Shown piece by piece: positions 34,130 through 46,623 of a DNA stretch of 64,000 bases. The DNA is from Oxytricha trifallax (lineage: Eukaryota; Ciliophora; Spirotrichea; Sporadotrichida; Oxytrichidae): NCBI GenBank assembly GCA_000711775.1, contig ARYC01000124.1, positions 1-64,000 on the forward strand, written 5' to 3'. The notes beneath the pieces are model-generated. The model was not told the DNA's origin. It saw only the letters and a program-made list of their open reading frames with translations, and ran no database searches. Made by a program: the position numbers and the translations under genes. Positions within the stretch are counted from its first letter, which is position 1. Each line of letters opens with the position of its first letter.

Positions 34130-34592
34130 GCATAGCTTTAGGAGGTAGATCTATGAATTTTATCTTTCTGGAGTTTTATTAATCTATGATTCTTGAATAA
34201 GCAAAATTTCATAGATCTCAATTAATTTCAGTCAATTTTTATGCTTTTCTTATAATCTTAAGAGATACTTCCGATTTTAGTTTTCATCCCCCTCCATCAT
34301 CTTTTCAAATATCGCTCAACTAATAAGCTCTATCAATTCTATGACTATACTTCTGTAAAGACTTTGCTTAAACTCTATATATATTTTTAGGGGTTTTTTT
34401 TTTAGTAAATCTCGTCTCATGCTTAAACGAATATCCTAATTAATGACTGTCAGAAGATAATCACAAACCTCGCATATAAAAACTTAAATTTCTAATTTTA
34501 AAACATTATTCCTCTACCTAAATCTTAATATATTAAGCACAATTAGTCTCCTTATATAAAAAAATCTCAATCAACTACTGAATGGGTTTTGG
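34130..34592 (-). pseudogene. Decayed coding region next to a C4A4 motif
   Basis: On the minus strand one frame reads, with two in-frame TGAs, through Asp-Tyr-Leu-Leu-Thr-Val-Ile-Asn, Met-Arg-Arg-Asp-Leu-Leu-Lys, Met-Met-Glu-Gly-Asp-Glu-Asn and Glu-Ile-Tyr-Glu-Ile-Leu. A second frame is coding-like at 34445-34590. CACCCCAAAACCC lies at the 5' end. It could be a multi-exon MDS or a dead gene; no product recognised. Confidence 0.3.
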
Positions 34593-36281
34593 GGTGTTTA
34601 ATATCAGAAGGAATTAAATCAAACTTTATCTGAATATGGGTTATATTCAATAAAAATGTTTGTTTCAAGATTACTTTATGAAGAATGATAGTATATATTG
34701 ATTAAAAATAATATGTACTGAGTTTATTCTTTAAAAGTTTTATTAAGATTAATGGAAAATTCTTTTAATATAGATTAATATTTTTAAATAATTTATGTAA
34801 TTAACTTTTTAAAAAATTTCTGTATGCAAAGAATATTTAATTAATATATAAATTATATAATTAAATAAATTTTTAATTTTTTCATATTACCATTTATATC
34901 CATTTAATAGAATATACAATATATTTGATTAGTTGCTACTCAATTGATTTTTAAAATAACTTCCTAATAAGTGATTCATAATTGAATTGAAACAATAATT
35001 TATCCCTTTTTTAATTTCTATTATTAATAAAACCTATATTATTTTATTATTTTTATATTAATGCCTAAATTTTTATCTTTAAATAATAGTTTAATCAATT
35101 ATGCTTGAGTAATAAAGATATTAATGTGTATATTTTAATTATTTTTAATTACATACACAGTTTGATCTTTCAAATTGTTTGATATTATTACAAAGCTCAA
35201 AATTCAATTGTTTGTTACCTCTAAGTTCTTTCCCCAGCCCCTAATTCCTACAATAAATATTAGTACTATATAAATATTATCAAAACCAAGTTTTTTAATA
35301 TTAAATTGGTATATTTACTAAAACCTGAAATGATCTATTAATTACAAATAAGTTAACTATGATAAAGTCTAAAATTTTTCTTTTATTTAATTTCCAGAAT
35401 GTTTATTATAATTTAATTGATATTTAATTTAATTTTTAAATGATAAATTGTATTAAAGCATTTTTACTTATCTAAGCTCATTATTAATAAATACTGAAAT
35501 AAAGTAAGTACTTGTTTTAAACCGGTAAAATAATTTATCTAGTTAATAATTTTTTAAAAAATGATTAATAAATTGCTTAAGCCTTGAATAATTGCTTAAG
35601 TCACTCATTGTTTTAGAAATCTTTTTAAAGATATTAAAAATTTGAAACCCTAACATGTCATCAATATTTGAAATTAAATTTTTAGTTTGTTTATAAAAAA
35701 ATTATTAATTTTAAATTGTTAAATTTTTAGCTTAAGCTAAATCATTAATTCTTATAATATTATAAAAGACAAACATATAAACTACCAAAAATTATAAATT
35801 CTTAACTTTTTTATAATAAAAAAAAGTATAAATTAAATTTTTATAGAAATTTAATAATAAATAAATTTATATTTTCTTTAATATTAATTATATTATAAAG
35901 ATATTGAAATAATAGCATATTCATATAATTTACATAATAAATAATTCATAATTTTAATTTTCAAAAATAAGTATTTGAATTTAAAAATAATTAAATTTAA
36001 TAATAGAATTGAGTTAAATTATCTTATTAATTATTCAACTTTTTTTAAATAATTATTTTTAATTAATAGTATAATTAGTATTTTTCGCCCCTTTAGGAAG
36101 ATCTTATTCATATATTAATTTTTATAGAGTATTACATTCAACGTGATAGAATGAATATTGGTCTTAAAGCTGTTTCTTTAAATGTATAAAAAATACTTGC
36201 AAGTTAGAAAATCATGAATTATATAATGTTTAAAAGAATCTTTACATGCATATAAAATTCCAACAAAATATATAAAATATT
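34593..36281. other. A+T-rich spacer
   Basis: Nothing recognised. Confidence 0.35.
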
Positions 36282-36760
36282 GGGGGGGGGAAAGTTTCCT
36301 GCAATGATTTTTTATTAATGTTTAATTTAATAAATTTTACATTAATTAACAATTTTAATATTTTTATGACTCATTAATATTAAGAGGATATTTATATATC
36401 ATTGAAGTATGTAACATTTTATAGGCATGTTTAATAACAAGATAAATTGAATCAAAATTTCACAAACAATTGAAGACAATATTGGGAATTACTATAGTAA
36501 AGCTATATAAAATTTAAGAGTCAGAACCTACAAATATCAGATGAAAAATGTCAAAGTTTTTGGAATCTGAAGAAAGATATTGACTATTGATTAATAAATT
36601 AAAGTTTAATTATATCAATGAAATTAGTCCTGAATTTGGTTGATAGTTGTTATAAAGATTAATTTTATTTAAAAAAATAAAAAATATAAAATTAAAAAAA
36701 GTGCAGGAAACTTCCCTAAAATTTTTTTTTATCATAAACCAGTGCAGGAAACTTTCCCCC
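36282..36760. mobile_element. G-run element 3, perfect 8-bp duplication
   Basis: 479 bp, nine G then AAAGTTTCCTGCA at the left and its complement at the right, with an internal second copy of GTGCAGGAAACTT. Perfect 8-bp AAAATATT duplications lie at 36274-36281 and 36761-36768. The interior matches 28583-29067 (AATCTGAAG, TATTGA.TATTGATTAATAAATTAA). Confidence 0.85.
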
Positions 36761-36768
36761 AAAATATT

Positions 36769-37906
36769 AAATTTTATTCAATATATATCAAAAATATATA
36801 AAAATATAATATGTAATATGTATCAATAAAAGTAGTTAATAGATTTTTTTTTAATTGAATAAATTAAAAATACGTTATTTTATTTTAAAATAAATCATAT
36901 ATTGTTTATTTGACATTACGAAAATATCTTAAATTATAAACATATAAAATATGTTCATAAGTTTTTAAAGAATGGAGTTGAGTAATATCTGCTCTGCGTT
37001 CCTAGCTAAGGTATTTTTCTTTATTTTATCTATTATAATGGAAATTTCTTACTAATTATTACTATTCTATTTGTAATTTAGTTAGATTACAAATTAACTT
37101 AAATGGAATTAACAAATTAAAGAAGACAATAGGCAACTTATTTTTATTATTTTTTTCCAATTTTAACAGTATTTTTTAGTTGCTTTAATAAAAAAATTAA
37201 ATAAATTTAACAAATTAAGATTACATTATTTGGTTTTTATGATTTGTTAACATATATTTTAAATTATAATAAATCTAAAAATTATAGTTCAAGCTAAAAC
37301 TAGTTTTAAATATCTTAATCAAGTAACTTATAGCAAGTAAAATAATTTTGAATATCCTAATGAGGATTATTTGTTATTTATATATAAAAAAAGAGATTAA
37401 TTAAAAATTTTTTGATTGATTAAAATTTATATTTTAATTTTTTTAATCTCTTTTTCGAAATCTAAAATGTTTAATTTAAAGTTTTAAATTTATTTTATTA
37501 AAAATTTAAAATAATTAATCGTCAATTATTCATATTTTGTAAATAATTTTTATAATTGTAAGAAATAAATGTTTCTTTTTATTTTTTACTTTAGAATTAT
37601 TTTAATTCAAAAGGGAAGATAAGAAATAAAAAGTCTCTCATTCAACAAAACAACTAGGAGATGAAATAATATTCATTTAAATGTTTATATTATCAAATAA
37701 TTATTCTAAGAAATAAAATAAATTTTTGAAATATATCAGTCAAAATAAATATTTGCTCATATATTTAAAATATAAGATTTACTTAATATAATTATTTTTA
37801 ATCAAACAATTAAAATAATATATTATTTTTTATATTTACCAGTATGAAACATATAAATGATTTTTTATGTAAAAGAAAAATATTAAAATATAAAATTAAT
37901 GCTCAT
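36769..37906. other. A+T-rich spacer
   Basis: Nothing recognised. Confidence 0.35.
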
Positions 37907-38324
37907 TATTGTAGAAATACATTTGAATTTGATAAATTAATTGAAAATAAATAAATATTAAATCAAAATCGTGGCTGTTAAAGTTGTCCAATTTAAACCG
38001 TCTTGGGCTTATTCGATAGAGAATTTAAAACTAGCTGGACTTTACTATTGGTGGCACTATTTTACCGCATCCCTAAAAAGAGATAACTTGACTTTAATTA
38101 AAAGCCTCTAAATTCAATAAATTGTACCTCACATTAAAGTCAAGTTATCTCTTTTTAGGGATGCGGTAAAATAGTGCCACCAATAGTAAAGTCCAGCTAG
38201 TTTTAAATTCTCTATCGAATAAGCCCAAGACGGTTTAAATTGGACAACTTTAACAGCCACGATTTTGATTTATAATAAATAAATTTACATTAAAATTTCC
38301 CAATTCAAATGTATTCCTACAATA
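37907..38324. mobile_element. Fold-back element, TATTGTAG family
   Basis: 418 bp, ends TATTGTAG...CTACAATA, near-perfect arms of about 185 bp. It is close to the 12138 copy but with many paired substitutions (for example CTAAAAAGAGATAA in place of CTGGAGCGAGATAA, matched in both arms). Confidence 0.88.
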
Positions 38325-39828
38325 GTAAAATATAAATAAAAGTACATAAATAAAATTATCAAAATATATTATGTTGAAAATTATAGAGTTAATAGTGAAT
38401 AGAAGCAGTAAAAGAAATTTAGTTTTAGTGGAATTTATTCTATTAAGACATCATTAATTAAAAATATATTTCTTCTTAAAATAATATTGAAAATAACATT
38501 TCTTAAAATAATTTATAATAAAAATATATTTATTCAAAATTGAAAACAATTGAATATTAAATAAAGTAAAGTAAAGTAAAATATAGATTAAATAAAACTT
38601 TCTTAACTTAATATATATATAAACTATAAATTTTGCAGAATAAAAGATTTTTTAATACTAAATTCAACAGAATATGAAGAATATTTTATTAATTAATACT
38701 TAATATATTGTTTATAATTAATGACTAAATAAAATTATAATTTATACTTATTTTTTTTAAAGAAAATATTATTAAAAGTTATATTAATATTCATTTTATT
38801 ATTTAATTTAATATATAATAATCAATTCCCTCAATCAAACTCGAATGCTCCATATTTAAATAAATATTGAAATAAGTCTTAAAAATACTCTATTATTTTC
38901 AGTATTTATTAATTTAATTAATAATTATCTAAACAAATTAAGAATTATATTTAATCAGATTTTTCAAATCTCTTACTAAGATTTTGGAAATAAATAAAAA
39001 CAATTATTATATTGTTTCTCCGTATTCTCAGATAACTTTACCTGAAATTTATATGATTAAATTTAAAACTAAAATTAATAAATGTTAATTAACAATACTA
39101 CTTATAAATAATGCTAAATGGATCATCCAGTTATTTCTCACCAAGCTAATTTATTTTTTTAACTATAAGCTCATTTTATAAACAGTTTAGCTCTAATTCT
39201 TAAATAAATATTTATTTTTTAAAAATATCTTTATAACGATAAATTATAATTTAAGATTTCTTTATCGAAACTATTTCAAAAACTTATATCAAATGATTCT
39301 ATATTTTTAAGTAAAACACATTAATATAAAAAAGTAATTAATTAGATTCTCTTATTTATTTATTAAGCAAATTTATTAATATATTGTTTAATATACCATT
39401 TTATAACAATAAATTGAATTTGAAGTGTAACTTAGAAAGATTCATAGATCAATATATTATCAAGGAAAGTTTAACCCTCAGAATACACTTTCTTTAATTA
39501 TATTTTATTTTAAATATACTTTAAAAACAGCAATTACTATAGCTATATAAAAATGGTCTTAATTAGTATTGTATCTAGAAATCTATCGGAAATATCAAAA
39601 TCTCACCTATAACCATAAGAGAAACTGAAAACTTAATTCAATAGATGAAATATAAAAATTCTATTGAGTAATTAAGTTTTTTATTAAGAGATTCATTTCA
39701 TTTTGTACCTTCATGATTGATAAACCATTATATTATCATACTTATTAAATAGTATTAAATCTATATTAATAAGTTGACAGATACATGTCAGAATTTAATA
39801 TATATTAAAGATATACTAAATTATTTGA
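38325..39828. other. A+T-rich spacer
   Basis: Nothing recognised. Confidence 0.35.
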
Positions 39829-40230
39829 CTTTAATTAATAGAGTTTGACTTAGAATATGATAAATTTAATTCAATCAGAAATAATTAGAACAAAAAGCTT
39901 TATAATATAGGAATAGATTTAATTCTTTGGATTAAAATTAGATATGTAATTAGAAAAGTTTGCCATTTAACAGAAAATTAAAATATATTTAAAATCAAAT
40001 AACTCCCGTTATTTCTTTTAAACCTATCCCCATAATGTGTTAAATTTATTATAATTGTATTTTATAGTTAATACAAAATTAATAACCTAATTCTAGTCAA
40101 TTAGATTGCTCCTCTGTTAATTAATTTATAATTATTTCGATATCCCACATCCCTCCTCACCTCTATAATAAATAACATTTTTATAAATACATTTTTGGTC
40201 TGGGGACCGACAATACATGAAATGAAATGA
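39829..40230 (+). CDS. Candidate MDS, open 133 codons, first half coding-like
   Basis: Open from 39829 to the TGA at 40228. To about 40045 it reads with acidic and basic residues (Glu-Phe-Asp-Leu-Glu-Tyr-Asp-Lys; Ile-Arg-Lys-Val-Cys-His-Leu-Thr-Glu). The rest overlaps the inverted-repeat element at 40146 and is probably not coding. No ATG near the start. Confidence 0.3.
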
Positions 40231-40685
40231 TTTCTATAGGATTCTTTATGTGCGATGACTATTTTGAATACAAGCTTCTATAGGAAAATATAAAACAATC
40301 AAGAAATTTTTTATATATTTTATAAAATTATGTTTTTTTTTAAGCAAGTAATTTTTATATAAAAAATAAGATTACTTTTAACTTTATTCAATAGTTTTCC
40401 TTATTTTGCTGGGAAAATGTTTTGTTAGGACAATAATGGTATAGTAGTTATAAATAATCATATTTTTATAAAAAATTACTTACTTAAATAAAACATGAAT
40501 TTATTAAAAAAATATAAAATCTGCTTTGATTGTATTTTATTTTCCTATAGAAGCTTGTATTTAGAATTGTAAACGCATTTAGTGAATCCTATAACTATTA
40601 TTGCATTACATTTAGTGTCGGTCCGCAGGAAAAAGAATTAATTATGAAAAATACTATTTGTTATCGGAGTGGGGGATGGGGCTTT
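40146..40685. mobile_element. Element with ~165-bp inverted arms, GGACCGACA core
   Basis: Left arm about 40146-40310 and right arm about 40525-40685 pair at roughly 80-85%. Best blocks are GGACCGACA, ATAGGATTC and TACAAGCTTCTATAGGAAAATA. Outer ends are C-rich on the left and G-rich on the right (CCCACATCCCTCC / GGGGGATGGGG). No coding capacity; exact boundaries uncertain. Confidence 0.65.
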
Positions 40686-41169
40686 TGTTTAACAAATAAT
40701 ATATATTAATTTATGAGAAGATCTTATAAAAATCCAAGGAAAAACACAGTATCTAGCTTGAAAATGAGTAATTCCATCTCCTTAAAATTCAATATATGAT
40801 AGTGTTATTATTTTCAAGATTGGTAAGATAATGTTCACAATTTATACGAAATTTATTAAATAAATATAGTCTCAGTATGAGTTGTGAAAAAAAATCATAA
40901 ATTGGATAATCAAGTCAAAAATTTTGGAAAAACTACCATACAGTCGAAACAATTACATCTGCATTATTATGATGCATAACCCAGTAATTGCGGCAAAAAA
41001 AGGACATTGATTGATACAATACTTGTATAGTTTGATCAAATGAGTATAGTTCAGAAAAAATGATAAAATCCATTTCTTTTAATAATATTATTTTACTCCT
41101 CAATAGTAATTCAATATTCTTGAGTGAATTGGAAAGTAGATATGCCCACAACTCTTTAATATTTTATTA

Positions 41170-41550
41170 ATATATTTGAATTTATAAAATTAATTAATTA
41201 TTAAATACCTTCAATTATGTTTTTAGATAATTACTCCTAAAAATAAAAACTCTTTTGTTAAAATATTAAAAATAAGACGGCTTTTATTGTTGTAAAATGA
41301 TTTTGCATCTTGTCCCAAAAGAGAAAAACAAATTTTTGTTTTATAAGTTAGCCAAAAAGTCAAAAATCTCGCTTCCAGAAACTATCAAAGAATTTTGTTA
41401 ATATTAAAGTCATTTAAATTGCGTAAACAACCGTAGCATCGGCTCAGATTTGAAATTGAGTCCCTTTGGATTTGATTACAGCCATGATTTAATAATTAAT
41501 TAATTTAATTTTAATTTATTTTCCCAAATCGAATAAATTCCAACAATAAT
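41170..41550. mobile_element. Decayed TATTGTAG-family element, same subtype as 21874
   Basis: The right end TTTTCCCAAATCGAAT.AATTCC and interior blocks (AATTATGTTTTTAGA, AAGACGG, GAGAAAAAC) match 21874-22271. The left end is eroded. Confidence 0.5.
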
Positions 41551-41810
41551 ATATATGGAAAAAATGAAAAAATTTTAATATATATTTGAATTATTATTAT
41601 TATAAACAATTTTATAAATTTCTAGCATTTAAAGTTTGAATTTTAATGCTACTTTGGGCAATCACAAATTTAATTATTTCTTAGATATTTATATTATTAA
41701 AAAAATTCTAATTAAATAAATTAATATAAAATATTATTAGAAAACTAATCTTAAACTATACATAATTTATAAAGTTTAAAATATTGTTAAATTAATAGTT
41801 AAAATATATT

Positions 41811-42782
41811 TGTTCACCGACCGACAACACCCACCCCACCCCACTCCCATCCCACCCCACCCTAAACCTGAGCCACCCCACCCCACCCCCATAAAATACC
41901 CTATTTCATATGAAAAAAGTTATCCCTAGAGTCTCAATCGACTTCCTTCATGACTTCTCGAACACATAATAATTATATATTATATAAAAATGTCAAATTT
42001 TTTAAAAAAATATCCTTTTTATGCTATTTCCTAATATTTTTCATTATTTATTTTATTTTTATATAAATTAGTTTACACTAGGCATATATTTTTGTAGACA
42101 CACTTTTCATTTTAAATGATTCGTATAGATTTTTATACAATATACTCATAAAAATAATAGTAAAAGATTTTATGGACTATATTAGAATATATAAATTTTA
42201 TTTAAAAAATTTTTTATTCTTTAAATCAACACCATTCGACATATATCCAAAAAATAGTCTTAACAATTTTTCAATTTTTATTATTAATTGGTAAAATATT
42301 TCATTTAAATAATAAAAAATAAAAATTGAAAAATTGTTAAGACTATTTTTTGGATATATGTCGAATGGTGTTGATTTAAGGAATAAAAAACTTTTTAAAT
42401 AAAATTAATATATTCTAATATGTCCATAAAATCTTTTACTATTATTTTTATGAATATATTGTATAAAAATCTATACGAATCATTTAAAATGAAAAGTGTG
42501 TCTACAAAAATATATGCCTAGTGTAAACTAATTTATATAAAAAAAAATAAATAATGAAAAATATTAGGAAATAGCATAAAAAGGATATTTTTTTAAAAAA
42601 TTTGACATTTTTATATAATATATAATTATTATGTGTTCGAGAAGTCATGAAGGAAGTCGATTGAGACTCTAGGGATAACTTTTTTCATATGAAATAGGGT
42701 ATTTTATGGGGGTGGCGTGGGGGTGGGGTGGAGGATGGGGGTCCAGGTATAGCGGGTGGGGTGGGGGTTGTCGGTCGGAACA
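41811..42782. mobile_element. 972-bp near-perfect palindrome with C-rich/G-rich ends
   Basis: Two arms of about 470 bp with very few differences around a short loop near 42290. The ends are TGTTC, then CGACCGACAAC. Just inside lie runs of CCACCCCACCCC on the left and the G-rich complement on the right, able to form G-quadruplexes. TATATT flanks both ends (41805-41810, 42783-42788), probably the target duplication. No gene. CGACCGACA resembles GGACCGACA of the neighbouring 40146 element, so the two may be related. Confidence 0.9.
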
Positions 42783-42788
42783 TATATT

Positions 42789-43726
42789 CTCTTGAACTAA
42801 TTTACTTAAAAAAAATTCGAATTTTTTTAATTAATTTTAAGACATTAATTTTAAATTGCAAAATATTATTTACTTTAATATAAAATAAAATTAATATATA
42901 AATTACCTTAATTTATGGGAAATTAATTTTATTGGTAAATTTAAAAATATATGAATTTTATTATATTTTAATTTATTTTAATATTGGATAATTTTTTACT
43001 TTCTATTTATAATTTGGTGATTCTTACCATATATATGTAAAATATTTTATTTAATTCTGAATACCTATTCTTAATTAAACTATTTTTTTATCTGAATTTT
43101 TACTTTAATTTCCTCATTTTAATTCAATCTAACAATCAGTCAAAAACCAGGAAAAAATTGTGAATAAAAAAATCTTTGGCACAAAAAATTAAACATGAAA
43201 TAGTTGAAATATTTTTATAATTATTTCTTAAAATTTCGATTGATTATATGTTAAATTATATATAATTATAGGCGATAGTATCAAAACTTATTATTTTTAT
43301 TACTTAAGCCTATTATAAATAACAATATTAAATATTTATATCTCTAAATATTATATTTTATTGGATATTAGAAATTCAGTTTGTGCTATGTTATTATTTA
43401 ATTTTCTTTATTCGATTAGAAAAAATGAACAATTTTTAATATACTAACTAATAAAGCTTTCAAATAGGTAAACTTTACTTTTTTAATACATTAAATATAA
43501 GCTTTTTTTAAAAAAATAAAATGAATAAGCTTAATTAAATTTCAGTCAAAATTGTATTACATAAAAATCAAAATTTCAAAAAAATCAATTAGAATTAAAT
43601 ACATAAATAAATTTAAGACATGGGCTCAAGATGATAAAATTTATTAAATATGTTTAAAATCATGATTACGCAAAGAATTATTTTTTATATTGTCATATTA
43701 TTAGTATTTTGTTTAAAATAAAATCA
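42789..43726. other. A+T-rich spacer
   Basis: Nothing recognised. Confidence 0.35.
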
Positions 43727-43951
43727 ATGAATTTCATCATCAATAGGCTTTTGAGTGATGGAAAGAAGCTATCGTCTGCTTAGTGCCACTTTCTAAACAA
43801 TCTTCTATAGCTTATCATAAATAATTATGAGCATAAGACTCCATCAACTATAGGGCGAGTTCGTCATTACCATCTTAAAAGGCTGTAATAACCCGAACCC
43901 TATTAAATAGCACCTAATGAATTACAGCAGAGGTCGATTGAAGTAATTTGA
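43727..43951 (+). CDS. Candidate 74-aa gene or MDS with start codon
   Basis: ATG at 43727, TGA at 43949. Good base composition for coding and a basic product (Gly-Arg-Val-Arg-His-Tyr-His-Leu-Lys-Arg, Pro-Glu-Pro-Tyr). No domain recognised. The minus strand is also partly open, so strand assignment is not certain. Surrounded by A+T-rich DNA. Confidence 0.45.
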
Positions 43952-44488
43952 GGGTTCTCGATTCTTATATGACGTTCCAAAATTTTTATATAACTCCTCT
44001 GCACTTGAAGGAGGAAGTTCAAATCTTAACTTAAAATGCAAAAATAAATTTAATTATTTTGTATATTTTACTATTTTTAAATTAATATATCTTTTCTTTA
44101 AAAGATATTAATTGGATTTAAATAATATTGATACAATATAATATTGTAATAAATTATTTATAAGGATAATTTAAAGTTAAGTAATTTGATTATTAAATTT
44201 ATTTATAACTCTTAATCCTTGTACTTTTGAAAATATTTATATTTTTATTAATTTTTTATAAAATACTTGCAAGATTTCAATTCAAATTTTTCATAAGTTA
44301 AATTCAATTAAAAATGGTTTAATTTTTCAACAAAACAATTATAAATCTAGATTTTTCAAATGATTTTAAATATTTAATATTAAAAAATGGTATATTTTTG
44401 CATGCTAATGTTTTTATAATCTTTTATTTATTTTCTTGTATTTATTTAAATAACTTTAATCTTTTAAATTGATTTATAGTAAATTAAT

Positions 44489-44655
44489 ATTTAATTTAAT
44501 AGACAATACAATATACATACTGTAACTCTGTTGAATACTCTGAAATTAATTATTTAATATTTTATTTAAATAACTAGTTTTGGTTGCTTGCGTGTTTAGG
44601 CAAGCTATTAAATTACAAAAGATTGAGAGAATTTCTTACAATCACTAATGATTGA
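44489..44655 (+). CDS. Candidate 3'-terminal MDS
   Basis: Open frame ending at the TGA at 44653. It contains Asn-Ser-Val-Glu-Tyr-Ser-Glu-Ile, then Trp-Leu-Leu-Ala-Cys-Leu-Gly-Lys and Lys-Arg-Leu-Arg-Glu-Phe. No ATG; the start would be in another segment. Confidence 0.4.
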
Positions 44656-44913
44656 ACAATAATTAATACTTATTATAAGTATATTAATTAATATATTTAT
44701 ATATTGATATCCTTTTACTCAAATTAAAAAATAAATTTTAATTAATATCTTCGTTACAATAAGTTAAATGTAATTAATTATATATATAATAAATAATTAT
44801 TTAAAATTTAAAAGACTTAATTTTTTAATTTAATTTGATTTATATTAAGTTAGATTAATTTAGAGAAAAACTTAATTAAAAATGTACAATAATATTATAA
44901 AATGAGGGGGGTA

Positions 44914-45486
44914 GATGATATCTGAAATTATACTATATTATATTACCTTAAAGGTTTTAAGTGATCTAAATAATATTTTATTATTGCTTAAATTCATAAA
45001 TTGTCTGATAAGATGTTAAATCTATATTTATTAAGAGGGCTTCAAGATTAAATATGATTTGAATACAAATTTAAGTTAAAAAGATTTTATTATAAATATT
45101 TTTCGCATTAGATATAAAATTTAATTTTTATTATGTTTGAAAAAAGAATGGTAAAGATTCTTGGAAGATGATTTATAACATTTACTCTGTAAATTATTTT
45201 GGATGGATGTTACATATACTGAATAAATTTGATATATCATCTTCCAAATATCATTACCATTCTTTTTTCAGACATAATAAAAATAAAATATTTATACTTA
45301 GTGTGAGAAATATTTAAAATAAAATTTGTTTTAATTTAAATTTGCATTCAAATCATATTTGGTCCTCCTTTTAATAAATATAGATTTAGCATCTTATCAG
45401 ACACTTTATTAATTTTAAACAATTAAAAAATTAATTTTTTAAAACCTTCAAGGTAATTTAATGTAGAATAAGTTTAGATATCGCCT
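44914..45486. mobile_element. Long imperfect inverted repeat
   Basis: Arms 44914-45180 and 45240-45486 pair at roughly 75-80%. Blocks include GATATC, CAAATCATATTT, ATCTTATCAGACA and ATTACCATTCTTTTTTCA with their complements. No coding capacity. Worn MITE or fold-back; ends uncertain. Confidence 0.65.
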
Positions 45487-46209
45487 AACCTTTAAACATT
45501 ATTAAATGACAATCATTTTTTTCAAGATATCAATATATGAAAGAAATTATATGAATTTATAAAATAAATCATATTTAGCTTTAAATTTATAAATATCATT
45601 AGTTTTATAAATTTATTTAAATAATGTTTAATAATTGTTTTATTAATAATTTTATATAAATAATTTGCTTATATAATTTATTTCAATCTTATTTGATATT
45701 TGTAACATTATAAATTATGTTATATTTTATATTATTTACATTCAGTTATATTATTAATTATTTCACTTTTTTAAAACGTTTTAATAATCTATTCTTTATT
45801 ATTTCATTTTTAAATTACATATTTTCCTTTTTATATATTATCCTATTTACTCTACTTATTTAAAGTATTATATTTATTTGAAATATATTATTTTTATTCC
45901 TTGTTTTATTGTATATGTCTTGATAAAATTACTTATCTTTTCTTCAATCTCATTCATTTTGTTATAAATATTTCCTTTATACTTCAATCTTTAAATTTTT
46001 TTCTTCAAATTTCCCTTATTTCTTATTGGGTTTTATATACCTCTGTTATTATAAAATATTCGAGTAACCTACTCCTATAATTATATTCGCTGCTTATAAT
46101 TGAAATTCATTCTATTTTGATAAGAAATTAACTAATATTATTTTGTTTAGATAGAAAGATATACTTATTTAATATTCAAACTAGTTACTTATTCTAGATA
46201 AGATTTTGA

Positions 46210-46623
46210 AAATAAGATAAATTATTAATTTAAAACATCTTTGTTAATGAATGTAAAAGTGATTGTGCTCTATTTTCAAATTCAATCCTAAATTGCAATT
46301 TAATTGTGATATCACGCACAAATTTTATTTTTGATAGTTCTAGCAGGTATTAAATATCATTATTAGACTTTTTCAAGCAAGAGAATACGATAATTATTGA
46401 GACATTTTAATCTCTAAAAAAGGATAAATCGAGTAAACAATTCAGAAATTATTTAAAATATATTTTAAAGCAAGAAACAAAAATACTTAATTAAATAAAT
46501 TAGCTGTAATCTGATTTTATTCTAACTTAAATTAAGCCTAATTATGAATATATTTTTAGAATATAAAACTCAATTAATAAGAAATAGTTGAATTTCTTAT
46601 CAACTAATAATAAATTAATGTGA
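46210..46623 (+). CDS. Candidate MDS: 137-codon open frame
   Basis: Open between TGA at 46207 and TGA at 46621, with no ATG until the last codon, so it would be an internal or terminal gene segment. It reads like real protein: Asn-Glu-Cys-Lys-Ser-Asp-Cys, Phe-Lys-Gln-Glu-Asn-Thr, Lys-Lys-Asp-Lys-Ser-Ser-Lys-Gln, Lys-Pro-Asn-Tyr-Glu-Tyr. No family recognised. It is the longest uninterrupted coding-like patch in the right half. Confidence 0.5.

Noticed and set aside
40933-41151. Minus-strand 72-aa frame under the standard code
   Set aside because: It lies in A+T-rich DNA between two elements with no support from composition or neighbours.
43727-43951. Minus-strand reading of the same island
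   Set aside because: It is partly open but lacks ATG and stops sooner; the plus strand has both ATG and TGA. Kept only as a doubt.
43970-44030. tRNA-like segment (AGTTCAAATC with a variable-arm-like hairpin), also in reverse at 48140-48190
   Set aside because: The T-stem does not pair and no anticodon arm can be placed. The similarity between the two places is short.
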